Counted from the stretch's first letter, positions 1 through 8,549 are shown. The stretch is 11,537 nucleotides of DNA from Acanthaster planci (GCF_001949145.1 NW_019091553.1:493252-504788), one strand, 5' to 3'. Program-made: numbers and translations. The notes: generated by a model not told the origin, from the letters alone.

Positions 1-870
1 TTGGGAGTCTGCAACTGGGTAAAAACCCCGTGCGACTCACGGTTCCATGTATGTACATGGTATCCATTGGTTAGGGTTTAGTATCTTGGAGAATCCAGAC
101 AAAACTATGCATTGTTGAGAGACAGGAGAGTGGGAGCCACATACATATTGTTCACAAATACCATGATGCAACGTCGTCTTTCCATATAGGTCGCCATTTG
201 GTGTTTCAAACTAACATATACATTTTTTTAGGCTTTAAAATATATTGGGTTTCAGAGCAAACTGCATTATTTTTAAAGATGGGCAGGGACGGACAGGTAT
301 TTTAAAAAAAATTTATAACAAAATTAAACACCATAGGGGCTATGTACACTATAGGCCTACCCAAAGTTAAGAAAGTGCTATTTTGAATTCCATTTTTCAA
401 TTAACGTACATATGCACTTTTTAACACATGCAGTGTTTTTGCGATGCCTCTTTATGTGTTTTTTACATCTGAGATTTTGCATTCTGCTAACCAAAAGAGA
501 GGATGCAAACTAGGCCTATAGGAAAAGTAACTGAACGAAAACCAGGTGTACATTCCAGGTAAAGGTAGGTAGTCAGAAGCCTAGCAGCCAACATAAGGAC
601 ATAATATTATAACCTGCGCAACAAATAAGAACACACTGTCACGATTAATGTGAAATGACGATTTTCCTTGAAATACCCTCGTTATCAAGGAGGCTAAATT
701 GTTGACAGTAAAAACGCACAGAGCCTCAAAAGAAGTTAATGGCGTGACCCTTTCACTACAGGAATGTCCAAACTGCGAATAGGTAGGGCCTGAGTCAGAA
801 CGCTGTGATCTTCCACTGTTCATAGACCTACCTTTTTTTCAGTGTGAGAACAGACACACCTCTCCGTAGA
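1..870. other. Non-coding AT-rich stretch
   Basis: No coding region is supported. The only sizeable open frame (581-823, minus) has no recognisable domain and no splice signals that I trust. Visible structure is limited to a small hairpin at 28-42 (CCGTG, 5-nt loop, CACGG), the adjacent palindrome at 45-60, two TAGGCCTA palindromes (near 352 and 511), and a few homopolymer A/T runs. Confidence 0.6.
45..60. repeat. Palindrome CCATGTA-TG-TACATGG
   Basis: Two perfect 7-bp arms are separated by 2 nt. It belongs to a class of TACATGTA-like palindromes that recurs in the window (5938-5951, around 9107-9119, around 11151-11168). Function unknown; probably a compositional feature of this genome. Confidence 0.6.
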
Positions 871-1036
871 TTGAAGTCCACTCACACACGTGTGTAAACG
901 CCTTCAATTGTGGACTCCCTATTGTTCCTCTTTTGTTCATACTCTAACTTTTTCGGAAGACCTCCCATATGTTTTGTACACGTTTTTCAACCGTGGACTC
1001 TATTGTCCCCTATTGTTATACGTCCACGATTTGAAT
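871..1036. repeat. Cluster of TTCAA..GTGGAC repeats in both orientations
   Basis: Two direct copies of a roughly 35-bp unit lie at about 895-930 and 977-1012. Both contain TTCAA, two variable bases, GTGGACTC, then a TATTGT-rich tail; the period is about 83 bp. Inverted versions of the core (GTCCA near 877-881 and CGTCCACGATTTGAA at 1021-1035) flank them. The pattern looks like a degraded inverted-repeat element or old local duplication. No target-site duplication was found. Confidence 0.45.
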
Positions 1037-2160
1037 GTGTCTACAAACTCAAGAAACACACCATAAATACACGCTGATGTTCCATACTGCTCACAAACAA
1101 ACATAAGTGCTAATCCTTCGAGATTGTGATGGATCTCCATGTAGGCCTACATGTAAACCCATGTCTAGATATACGCTGTGGGTTTTCACACACGGAGTAC
1201 ACACACACTTGTTACAGAAGTACCCTATATGCAGCAGAACGGAATGAATTAGGGCACGGATAAGATAACACAGTTTGTTTAATTATAGGGCTCAAAATTT
1301 GATCGCTCGAAACAATAATCAACACTTTTTTTCCCAGTGGTTGCGATCCAGAAAAGCTTACTTCAAAGTGATCACTTAATTTGTGTTCGGTCGTTGCGGT
1401 TCGCAAGACACCTATTGAGTACTAGTCTCAAGCCGTGGTTCATATGCGTTACTTGTGTCGCCCATACCATAAAAATGCATATGTCCAATATGTGCACGGC
1501 ATCACATGCACATATAAAAATTATCTAATTATTCAACCATTTATCTGATTTGGTTGTTCTTATCGTGTTTCACTACAGATGATTTTTCAAACCATACGCT
1601 CGGCAAAAGCTGAAAAGTATATAAAACTTACTGTCCTGCGTGTAAGCCTAAAATTCCGAATGCTGTTTCTCACAGTAAACTGATTTAACGGTGTACGTCG
1701 CTTAAAATCTGGATTAACTGCGGAGAGCAGGCTATAGCCTTAGGCATATGCCAACATTCTGAATATAAGCACACGTGACGAAAAATGTAGAAATTATGCG
1801 GCAACATTTGTCCCGACAGCGTAGTTGCGACTTCCCTTTCCAAAGAAATTGTATTTTTAACGGGAGAAAAGTCTAGCCAGAGTCATTAAACTTGCATGCA
1901 GGTCAAACTGCTGAATCAGATTGTTATATCGTATCAATTTGCATAGTTTTACTGTTCAAGGTAAAGTTTCGTTGGCTCATTGGGGTTACTGCATAAAACA
2001 GATTTAGAAATATTTCCCAGTTCATACTGAGCATCTCGTGAGTCAAGTGAAATGTGTATGTATTAGTCTCACTTGACATTACAGTCTGCTGCAGGTTTAC
2101 CGACACTTTGCACTAAGAGTGATTTAGTTTGTCCATGTGACAATACTATGGTGGAACGCT
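1037..2160. other. Non-coding stretch, nothing diagnostic
   Basis: Short open frames on both strands (1212-1406 minus, 1337-1528 plus, 1924-2106 minus) show no domain and no convincing splice context. An isolated TATATAAAA lies at 1618-1626 with no associated gene. The only notable motif is the 16-bp palindrome at 1138-1153. Confidence 0.55.
1138..1153. repeat. Perfect 16-bp palindrome CATGTAGGCCTACATG
   Basis: All 16 bases read the same on both strands. The core GTAGGCCTAC or a close variant also occurs near 352, 511, 4244 and 9139. In my experience this word is over-represented in several marine animal genomes, so it is more likely a lineage-specific sequence bias or repeat footprint than a binding site. 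Confidence 0.65.
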
Positions 2161-2181
2161 GGGGTGTCCTTGTGTCACCCC
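2161..2181. repeat. Small hairpin GGGGTG / CACCCC
   Basis: A perfect 6-bp stem encloses a 9-nt loop. It lies among several overlapping short repeats of CCATGTG and GTGTCAC (2133-2270). No flanking gene gives it a role. Confidence 0.4.
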
Positions 2182-2833
2182 ATGTCGACACGAGGATATC
2201 ACTGTGTGGATACTGAGTTTTGCTGTAAACTTAAAGTGTCACATAGAGAAACCATGTGGCCCATGTGAATACATGTTGGAATAAACGCTATGATATATAC
2301 TCATATATGTTTTTCCACTGATTTCATTATCACCCGTATACGTAGGAATGAAATCCAGACCCACGATGATGTGTATTTAACAACGGTTATACTGTTTACC
2401 GAAAATGGGTCACTTGGGAGACATAGGAACGTGTACAAACTTTACTGTCCCATAATTAAATATTCCCTAATCTGTTCTGAACCGACTCAATCAGTTTTCA
2501 ATTTAGACCCTAGTCTATCATTTCTCAAAATTTGGACGGAAAATTTGGCCTCCTTCTAGTAGTTGGACGGATGTCTAAAAAATTTGCCACAAAATGTTTC
2601 CCTAATGATCCATTTCTAAGAATACTCAAACTTCTGAGCGATAGGAACACAAGCACTGCAGTTTTATTTTGTGTGTGTGTCTCTCGCCACAGCTTCAATT
2701 TTAATCAACGTTTAACTGTTCATCCGGAATACCAATACCACAGATTTAGGGCAAACCGGATTAAGAAGTCAAGCAATCTCAACAAAGATCACTATAGGCG
2801 GTAGCCATGACCACCAACATATCAACAGTGGTT
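2182..2833. other. Non-coding stretch with shadow ORFs
   Basis: Two overlapping plus-strand open frames (2290-2559, 89 codons; 2532-2804, 90 codons) are in different frames. Neither shows a domain, signal peptide or splice junction that would connect them. I treat both as chance. Confidence 0.5.
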
Positions 2834-2890
2834 GTGATACCCAAGACCACAACTCAGATATAGTGATACCCAATGGCCACTATTCACCAA
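2834..2890. repeat. Degenerate ~29-bp tandem repeat
   Basis: GTGATACCCAA occurs at 2834 and again at 2863, a 29-bp period. Each copy is followed by a related CCAC/ACCAAC-rich tail. A still more diverged unit (CCATGACCACCAACATAT) precedes them at about 2805. This looks like a short decayed minisatellite just upstream of the 183-bp MITE. Confidence 0.35.
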
Positions 2891-2916
2891 CACAGTAACG
2901 GCCCTTGTGTAATCAT

Positions 2917-2924
2917 ATTAGAGC
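2917..2924. repeat. Target-site duplication, left copy (ATTAGAGC)
   Basis: Identical to 3108-3115 and immediately adjacent to the 183-bp MITE. Confidence 0.9.
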
Positions 2925-3107
2925 CAGTGGCGTAGCTACGAGGGGGCACGTGCCCCCCCCATTTGAAATTTTGAAATGGACATTTACGTCCATTTATGTA
3001 GGTAGGCGTTTAGACAGGCAAATACTTCAATTATTTTCAGTGCCCCCCAAGAAAAATTGTGCACCCCCAGGTGCCCCCTCAGCTGTAGCACCCTAGTTAC
3101 GCCACTG
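2925..3107. mobile_element. hAT-type MITE, 183 bp, intact ends and TSD
   Basis: The left end reads CAGTGGCGTAGCTACG. The reverse complement of the right end reads CAGTGGCGTAACTAGG (14/16 identical). Both sides carry a perfect 8-bp target-site duplication ATTAGAGC (2917-2924 and 3108-3115). An 8-bp duplication with CAGTG-type termini is the signature of the hAT superfamily. The second 5-prime block, AGGGGGCAC, recurs inverted near the right end. A perfect palindrome GGGGGCACGTGCCCCC sits at 2943-2958. The element is far too short for a transposase, so it was mobilised in trans. The 63-codon open frame crossing it is an artefact of the repeat. Confidence 0.9.
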
Positions 3108-3115
3108 ATTAGAGC
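3108..3115. repeat. Target-site duplication, right copy (ATTAGAGC)
   Basis: Identical to 2917-2924 and immediately adjacent to the right end of the 183-bp MITE. Confidence 0.9.
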
Positions 3116-3261
3116 AAACAATAAAAAAATGTAACAGAACTATTAAGGTGTACAGCACATGCAGCCTGTTAGACACCTGTCTAAAATAATGAAGCTTTAC
3201 AAATCACATGGCAAACGTGGTAAAATCTAATTCCCTCCACTGGCAAATGTAGAGGGGAATA

Positions 3262-3279
3262 GCCCGTGTGGTACATCAC
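3262..3279 (+). repeat. 18-bp direct repeat, copy 1
   Basis: GCCCGTGTGGTACATCAC matches 3334-3351 at 16 of 18 positions, in the same orientation and 72 bp apart. Both copies are preceded by GAAT. They lie at the left edge of a GC-richer block and could be part of an old retroelement or regulatory repeat. Confidence 0.5.
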
Positions 3280-3333
3280 TTGCCATGAATATACGGCAAA
3301 ATATATGGACTATATTAAATAACACCTGAATCT

Positions 3334-3351
3334 GCCCTTGTGGCACATCAC
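3334..3351 (+). repeat. 18-bp direct repeat, copy 2
   Basis: GCCCTTGTGGCACATCAC is the partner of 3262-3279 with two substitutions. Confidence 0.5.
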
Positions 3352-3597
3352 GGGGAGCAAAACGATTGAGTGATAAAAAGTATGGAATAATGTAGCTTGA
3401 CCGCTTCTGGGGCCATAAATTGCAACTCGGGAGCAACACGACCCACAGAGGAACGAGCCAGCCTTGCCCCAAAACGCGAAAGTGCAAAATACAACAGCGG
3501 AGAAAGGCATTTACCTTCCCTGCATTTGCGGCTGACCAATGAAATTGGGGGTGCTCCAACACACTGATCCCTACCTCGCGACCGTGCTCAGTGCGTA

Positions 3598-3621
3598 CCC
3601 GCCAGTACGCTACTGGCAGGG
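3598..3621. repeat. Strong hairpin GCCAGTA-CGC-TACTGGC
   Basis: A perfect 7-bp stem (3601-3607 with 3611-3617) has a 3-nt loop. It can be extended by CCC/GGG across a single bulged A. It is one of the most stable short inverted repeats in the window and lies inside the GC-richer block. Confidence 0.6.
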
Positions 3622-3661
3622 GAAGCTGACTGAAAGCCCCATCTAGCCGTCTGTACCACCA

Positions 3662-3708
3662 CTTCCGGCACCGGTCATAGCAGTTAACGTATACGAAGGG
3701 GCCGGAAG
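3662..3708. repeat. Inverted repeat CTTCCGGC / GCCGGAAG
   Basis: Perfect 8-bp arms at 3662-3669 and 3701-3708 enclose 31 nt. It lies about 45 bp after the 3598-3621 hairpin, suggesting a structured leader or element end. Confidence 0.55.
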
Positions 3709-3970
3709 GATATTTAGTGAGAACGGAGGGTATGGATGGGAGGCCGAATATATAGGGAGGCTATTGGTATTAAAATGTGGGCTCATGACTCTGAGCGGTA
3801 AGATTCCCACCGGAAATAATGGATGCCATCGGGCTTGGAGAAAAGACCAAATTGTTATGGCTGAGTACCCCCAAAAGCAGTACTACGAGGTATACCCACA
3901 GAACCCATAGCAAGACTACACTCACCCAGCCCTTGGGGGACCGTCTGCAAATTGGATAGGTTGGCTACCT

Positions 3971-4090
3971 ATGGCATCTGGCTCGTCAGCTACAGCGGGG
4001 ATGCTATCCTCGTCAACGTTGGCGTCTCAGACTGAGCCCCAAGTGCAGGCGGCATCGAACGGGCTGACTCGCGTCCTCACTCACCACTGA
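3971..4090 (+). CDS. Short ORF in GC-rich block, 39 codons
   Basis: The ORF opens at ATG 3971 and ends at TGA 4088. The product begins MASGSSATAG and is rich in Ser, Thr, Ala and Gln with no Lys. That composition resembles the disordered N-terminus of some retrotransposon gag or unknown proteins, but no domain is recognisable. It lies in the GC-richer block and has no obvious splice donor before its stop. It could be the truncated start of a degraded element ORF or pure chance. Confidence that it encodes anything is low. Confidence 0.12.
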   Translation: MASGSSATAGMLSSSTLASQTEPQVQAASNGLTRVLTHH

Positions 4091-4868
4091 CCTTTGAGGT
4101 GATAAAGTATGGTGTTCTAAAATGGAAAGACACAGAGTCGTGGTTCCTACATTTCAAACACTGTGGCACAACTTTCAAACATCAAACTTCAATTGCTGAA
4201 ATATCGTACGCCAACTCTTCTAACGACGTGGTATAACTTCGGTGTAGGCCTAACAGAACAGGTGTGACGGGTGTTATACACCCACTAGGAAGAGGTTATT
4301 TATTTGCCCCATTTACAGTCTTAAATACGCCGGTATTAATCATATTGCCAAATAAGGCAAGGGAAACTTCACAAGAATAAAACTAGAAAAAAGTAGTCAT
4401 GATAAGATGCTGTGGAACTACAGTAGAATAAAAGTACCAGTATTTAAATGAGCCAATTTGTATTTACCCCCATGTGTGTTGAAAGCTCAGAGATACGCGG
4501 CACGTACGATGTACTGTTTATTCACATAGCATATACATTATAAATAAAAGTTGGACCATGACGTTTGATATTCGAAGTGCGCTGTTTGAATTTGAGCCAT
4601 GTTTAAAAGTTGAGCCTTGACGTTTGTGTGTCTCTTGCAAAACGCCAATTGCAGACATCTGTTTTTGAAATAAATTGCTAACATTCTCACAGTACTTTAC
4701 ACCCAATTGTAAATACCTACGCTCATTATAAACGCATCTTTGCGTTAATTGTTAACATGTAACTATATAAAATAAAATAAGTTGTTTGGAAATGTTTCGT
4801 GTTTTGGTGTTCAGATGGTGTTAACACCCGATAAACGTGTTAGTGTGTCTTGTTGTTAACAACCAAAT
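4091..4868. other. AT-rich non-coding stretch with small palindromes
   Basis: No coding region is supported; a 62-codon minus-strand frame at 4518-4706 is featureless. Small perfect palindromes occur at 4269-4283 (GGGTGT, 3-nt loop, ACACCC) and 4818-4829 (GGTGTTAACACC). Two TGACGTTT words sit at about 4559 and 4618. Several AATAAA-like words are scattered on the plus strand without a gene to terminate. Confidence 0.5.
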
Positions 4869-4895
4869 GTGTCACGGAATCTAAATTCAGTGACA
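4869..4895. repeat. Hairpin GTGTCAC / GTGACAC
   Basis: Perfect 7-bp arms enclose a loop of about 13 nt. It follows the GGTGTTAACACC palindrome and a TTGTTAACAA palindrome within 80 bp, so this AT-rich region has a local concentration of short inverted repeats. No role can be assigned. Confidence 0.45.
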
Positions 4896-5320
4896 CGTCA
4901 AATGGCCAATGAAAAAAAATAAATGAAAACAGTTCAGCTCCAGAGTCAAAATGAAAACAAAATTCGCATGAGGTACACGATATACTGTGCACACTGTTTT
5001 CTATTTTAGCTTATAAGAAACATGTTGCATTTAACATATTGGGGGCAAATTCAGCTCCGAAAATAAAATCTCCTCTCACTCTAATCTACCTTTGATCTTG
5101 GCAAGTGACAATGCATGAGTTGTTACATGCATACATGTATGGTTGTCAACGCGATGTCCGTCGCTACTGCATGCACAGCATGCGTATGTACAGTCACTGC
5201 CTCACCGACACCGAAATAGACTGGCCACTCACGGTTTGTTGCTTAAAAGCGTTTCTAATTTGTATATGTAAGCAGGACGTAAGACCACTTCGTTTGTCTG
5301 GTTCACAGACGTGGGCCTGC
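4896..5320. other. Non-coding stretch containing start of longest ORF
   Basis: The longest open frame of the window (5105-5464, plus, 119 codons) begins here. Its product has no recognisable domain, no signal peptide and an erratic composition, and it runs straight into the inverted repeat at 5321. I do not regard it as a gene. The sequence around 5128-5185 is rich in GCATGC and ACATGT palindromic words. Confidence 0.4.
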
Positions 5321-5675
5321 GTCCGAATCAATTGGCTACGGCCAGAAATTACACCGAGTATTTGGCAGCATCTACTGACAGTTCCCATAGAATCATGCAT
5401 AATACCAAGGCCGCTTTCAAATAATCAACTTCGGCTTCGTCTCAGGCTTCACCTGGTTTATTAACTAGCTGACTTTGAAGCTGTAAGCGCAGTAATTAGT
5501 CTGATAGTACCACAAAATATCAAATAAGATGCAAGAGAGCCGGAAATTACAGTAATCCAATTTAATTTAAACGCTTCAGGCCCACAATCGGGGATTGGTT
5601 TTGGGAACGAAGCCTGATACGGAGCCCAAGTCGAGTATTGGAAAAGGGCCCAAGCCGTAGCCAACTGATTCCGAC
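5321..5675. mobile_element. ~355-bp segment with 22-bp terminal inverted repeats
   Basis: The left arm GTCCGAATCAATTGGCTACG (5321-5340, then GC) matches the reverse complement of 5654-5675 at 20 of 22 positions. The arms are long and similar enough to suggest a MITE. I find no target-site duplication abutting the arms, so the true ends may lie elsewhere or the flanks may have decayed. A GCC(A/G)GAAATTACA word is repeated in direct orientation inside (about 5341 and 5539). There is no transposase coding capacity. Confidence 0.45.
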
Positions 5676-5680
5676 ACAAA

Positions 5681-5688
5681 TGACGTCA
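5681..5688. promoter_or_regulatory. Consensus CRE/ATF palindrome TGACGTCA
   Basis: A perfect full-site cAMP-response element sits six bases outside the right inverted repeat at 5675. Full palindromic CREs are bound by CREB/ATF family proteins in animals. Without a nearby transcription start this is only a sequence match; such 8-mers also occur by chance. Confidence 0.25.
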
Positions 5689-7088
5689 TCTGATAAGAGT
5701 GCCCGAAATCTGTAACTTGGTTTTTTTTATTAGGTCGTCTCTTCAATGAATCTCCATTTTAATTTAAGTGCTGGAGGTCTGCCATTGGAAAAGTCACTCG
5801 GAGATGCCAAGACAAGGGTCGGCTTACTTCAGGATGTCGTGTTCATGTTTGAAAACCACAAACCTGCAGTATCACAGTAGTCATTTTATGCGATGAAGCT
5901 GATTGTGTATTTTTGTACTTTGGTATGCATATATACAGTGTACATGTACACGCTGCAAGATGTTCTTCAGAAAACGTTTGAGTCTGAATAATTTAGTCTG
6001 AATTTTTACAACTAGTTACGAAGATGTGCTTTGAAGAACAGAGGTAAAACAAATTATTTGCATCGTCAGTGCTTTGCTTGTTATTTCAATGAAACCATTT
6101 TATTTAAATTGTATCGCTGTCTGTTGCACTACATTGCAAAACCTGCCAATGGGGATTTCCTTTCACGTCAACGCTAGCGGGAAAAGATTTTTCATGAATT
6201 GTCACACAAGGAGAAAAAATATATTCACACCTTGTAAAATATATGAATGTGATCATGGTGAATTCGAAGTGTTGACTTTTAATTGCAATACTGTGCACTG
6301 CATGTATGTGACTTCATGGAAACCAAAATGTAATGTTCTCTTCTGTAGCATATATGGCCAGTGTATCACTTCAAGTTGAGAAAAGGTGCATTCAAGTTTG
6401 CATTTAAAGCTTTAAATCCTGGCACGAGATTCCACTATTGGCTATATTAATGCAAAGGCGCTATCTGCAATTTATAGGGGGGGGCTCGACAGTCATTCAG
6501 AGCTTTTGCCATGAATGTGACATTCTTGTACCAGTTTGCATGTCTTTTTGTATGAAACACAGATGTGTGCGTTTGAAGGGACAGTCTTGAAACATCGTGG
6601 ATTTGTTTATTTTTTTCCGGTAAAGGTGGTTCAGTGCAATCACATACACAAGTCATGTTTTGTGAATTTTATGTAAACTGAACTTATACTTTGCACATCA
6701 TTCTATTAATTAACAGTTTAACAGTAAATCTGTTCTTACAGATGTTTATTTAATTCAATCATTGCGGTATCATGTTTATAACGTGAGAGGATAATATTTG
6801 TTTGTTGCAGGTTTTAAAGTTCAAGCATTTTATATGGTGTATTAGACAATCAGTTTATTGGATTAGTAAGACGATTGGGTAGACCACTTGCGGGTTTTAA
6901 GGCGCAATGCAAAAGTGTCAGTGTACATGTGAATACATTTTATAGTTGGGCATTCTGATTAAAGAATATTTGCAGATGCCTGTAAGCCTGTGTATCATTG
7001 TATTCACTTGAATATATAACAAGTTGTGTGAATACTTCCCAGTAAAAATATTATTCTGAAATTACATTGCACTCTTGTAGTTACTTGT
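5689..7088. other. Long AT-rich non-coding stretch, possibly UTR or intron
   Basis: No gene is supported over 1.4 kb. The 101-codon plus-strand frame at 6074-6379 is Cys-rich but has no signal peptide or regular cysteine spacing. The minus-strand frames at 6104-6298 and 6447-6656 are its shadows or chance. Acceptor-like sites (TTCTTACAG near 6740, TTTGTTTGTTGCAG near 6810) are followed by nothing coding. An inverted pair GTGAATACA (6929-6937) and TGTATTCAC (6999-7007) is present. There is a palindrome GTGTACATGTACAC at 5938-5951 and an isolated G8 run at about 6477. The T-rich plus strand would suit a 3-prime UTR or intron. Confidence 0.45.
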
Positions 7089-7094
7089 ATGTCC

Positions 7095-7362
7095 GAAGCG
7101 CGGATCGGGGGGGCGAGGGTTAAAAAAAACCCTGCTCTAAGAAAAAAAAAGGTTAAATTAATTGGAAAATAAAAAATAACTAAAGTAAATTTAATAACAA
7201 GATCCCCGCCGAATCTTATGTGTTCAAGGTGATGAGTACACCTATGTACCGGTATGTGTCATGTAATGTTTCATTCTCGTTTCTGCTTGTCCGCAAAAAT
7301 GAGACAAACAAAAAATCAAACCTACAGCAGCCCCCCCCACCAATATTTCTGGATCCGCCCCG
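7095..7362. mobile_element. Probable hAT-like MITE, 268 bp, decayed left end
   Basis: The left end reads GAAGCGCGGATC followed by a run of seven G. The right end, reverse complemented, reads CGGGGCGGATCC, later followed by a G run. GGGGCGGATCCAGAAAT is a terminus I associate with widespread animal MITEs. Six-base direct repeats ATGTCC abut both ends (7089-7094 and 7363-7368). The terminal match is imperfect and the duplication shorter than the 8 bp expected of hAT, so the family is uncertain. The left subterminal part contains an A-rich hairpin (GGGTT / AACCC, about 7117-7132). The 71-codon frame at 7220-7435 is incidental. Confidence 0.55.
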
Positions 7363-7368
7363 ATGTCC

Positions 7369-7915
7369 AAAATCTATTTGTGGAATGCAGGAACAATATC
7401 AAACACTTTGTACTTCAAACAGCCTAAATGTCTAACACATCTGTGTTCTGTTGATAAGCATACATTTATGAAAATGAAGCAAAGACAAACAAGTTAAAAA
7501 AATTTTTAAAAGAAAAGACTTCAGGAACTCTAAACGAATAATTAAGTGAGAGGGAAAAGAGGACGCAAGGAATAAGGCATCAGGGACCAAGGAGGCTTCA
7601 AACAATATGGCTACATGCTCAGTTTGGCATGCACAAGGGTTTATCCACTGCGGACACAGGGCGAGGGTCCCCCTCGTTTTCTCTGTTTTCTTCGAATGAC
7701 GCATGTCAACATTCAGAATTCCCAACTTGGCATGAACAGAAAAAAGTCCTTTTTAGTTTGTTATAGTTGAGCTCTGAAAACAAAATACACTTCATTTGAT
7801 TTGGTTGCTTCCATATATATTTGAACAGAAAAAAAATCAGAGAAAACATGTTTTCCTTAGCGGTATGATGGCCAATAAGTCTACGTCATCCGTAATCAGC
7901 AGGAATCACTGAATT
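7369..7915. other. Non-coding stretch; possible 3-prime flank of minus-strand gene model
   Basis: There is no supported coding region; the 97-codon minus-strand frame at 7432-7725 has no recognisable features. If the minus-strand gene model ending at 7916 is real, this would be its 3-prime UTR and downstream DNA. I see no canonical AATAAA on the minus strand close to the stop, which weakens the model. Confidence 0.4.
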
Positions 7916-8277
7916 TTAGAGCAGTTTTGGAAATACCCCAACAATTACAAAATGGTACATCCGTAATCTGTTTTCCATAAATGTATAAGCTTCCAGCAGT
8001 TTCCAAATAAGGTACTCGTAAAACTGCATTGGAATTGGAGAGCTGGGGTTTGTTAGAACTCCAGCATAAAAAATGAGACTGCCAGCCGAACAACATGGAG
8101 GGATGACGTTGTGGGAAGGAAAGATTAGGATATCCCAACCGAGCGCAGAGTTGAAAAACAGTCCCCATTGCCTAAGAAAGTAAGCCGTTAAAACGCAATC
8201 AAGCTTTATCAGAAATATTAATTTTTGGGGTGAATTTATTTTGTGTGAATTAAAAAGTGTTATTGGCAAAAACCCAC
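7916..8277 (-). CDS. Candidate terminal exon of cryptic minus-strand gene
   Basis: This is the fourth and last piece of a hypothetical spliced gene. On the minus strand an acceptor (CTTTCTCATTTTAG, AG at 8279-8278) precedes 119 open codons ending in TAA at 7918-7916. The split glycine codon (G from 8339 plus GT) keeps frame with the previous exon. The product is hydrophobic in patches (LIFLIKLDCVLTAYFL; SAGSLIFYAGVL; FVIVGVF), so a membrane-associated tail is conceivable. I do not recognise it. The intron would be only 61 nt. A second, better acceptor (TTACTTTCTTAG, AG at 8173-8172) would start an exon at 8171. From the previous exon that frame reads Gly-Asn-Gly-Asp-Cys-Phe and stops after 14 codons. 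Another frame is also open from 8168, so frame choice is not secure. Confidence 0.22.
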
Positions 8278-8338
8278 CTAAAATGAGAAAGACTAGACAA
8301 TGATTTTTGTTCTAGAAACCCAAGTAACGTCGGCTTAC

Positions 8339-8432
8339 CGGGTATTAATTGAGCCTTCCGACTCTCGATATTTTTCACATGGTTTTTAAACTCACTGTGA
8401 GTGACCTTCGAAATAAAAGTGTTCTGTCTCGT
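8339..8432 (-). CDS. Candidate internal exon, 94 nt, good splice sites
   Basis: The acceptor is excellent: AATAATTTCTTTTTTTAG ends at 8433. The donor CCCG|GTAAGC (GT at 8338-8337) is close to consensus. Only one of the three frames is open through the 31 codons; the other two contain TGA. The peptide is polar and basic (for example HVKNIESRKAQLIP) and unlike translated intron. It follows in frame from the 9947-9852 exon (phase 0) and leaves one base for the next codon. Upstream, the same frame is open for 59 more codons (to about 8615), broken only by the TAG of the acceptor itself. The upstream extension has no good donor, so I did not include it. Protein family not recognised. Confidence 0.33.
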
Positions 8433-8549
8433 CTAAAAAAAGAAATTATTGTAAGAATTATGATGGTTGGTTTGTAAAATATTGTCAGGTTTGACACGTT
8501 CCTTGGTATGTTTGTAAAGGTAAGCTAATTGTTCAGTAGCCCCGTAAAT

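Larger units (their letters stand above)
3352..4090. mobile_element. GC-richer block, possible retroelement relic
   Basis: Base composition shifts from AT-rich flanks to a block rich in CCAC, GGGG and CG. On the minus strand, three frames are open at once between about 3310 and 3540, consistent with few A/T-rich stop codons rather than a real protein. The block holds two strong hairpins (3598-3621 and 3662-3708), a TATATA at about 3750, and a 39-codon ORF at 3971-4090. No LTR pair, primer binding site or reverse transcriptase motif is visible. The retroelement label is a guess; an old untranslated or leader region of an element, or a unique GC-rich intron, would look the same. Confidence 0.25.

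Noticed and set aside
28-42. CCGTG-CGACT-CACGG as a tRNA T-arm
   Set aside because: The loop lacks TTCNANNC and no other tRNA arms or A box are present.
3227-3562. 111-codon minus-strand ORF
   Set aside because: Two other minus-strand frames are open in the same place, which reflects base composition. The peptide has no recognisable motif.
4764-4773. TATATAAAAT as a TATA box
   Set aside because: It is isolated in AT-rich DNA with no downstream coding or initiator context. The same applies to 1618-1626.
5105-5464. Longest ORF, 119 codons, plus strand
   Set aside because: No domain, signal peptide or splice context. Its end is made of a CTTCGG/CTTCGT simple repeat and it crosses the inverted repeat border at 5321.
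6074-6379. 101-codon Cys-rich ORF that could be a small secreted peptide
   Set aside because: There is no signal peptide and no regular cysteine framework. The surrounding DNA looks like UTR or intron.
7896-8168. 90-codon minus-strand ORF starting at the ATG just inside the 8171 acceptor
   Set aside because: It reads protein-like but is out of phase with the upstream candidate exon, whose matching frame contains a stop. I kept the in-phase frame instead while noting the ambiguity.
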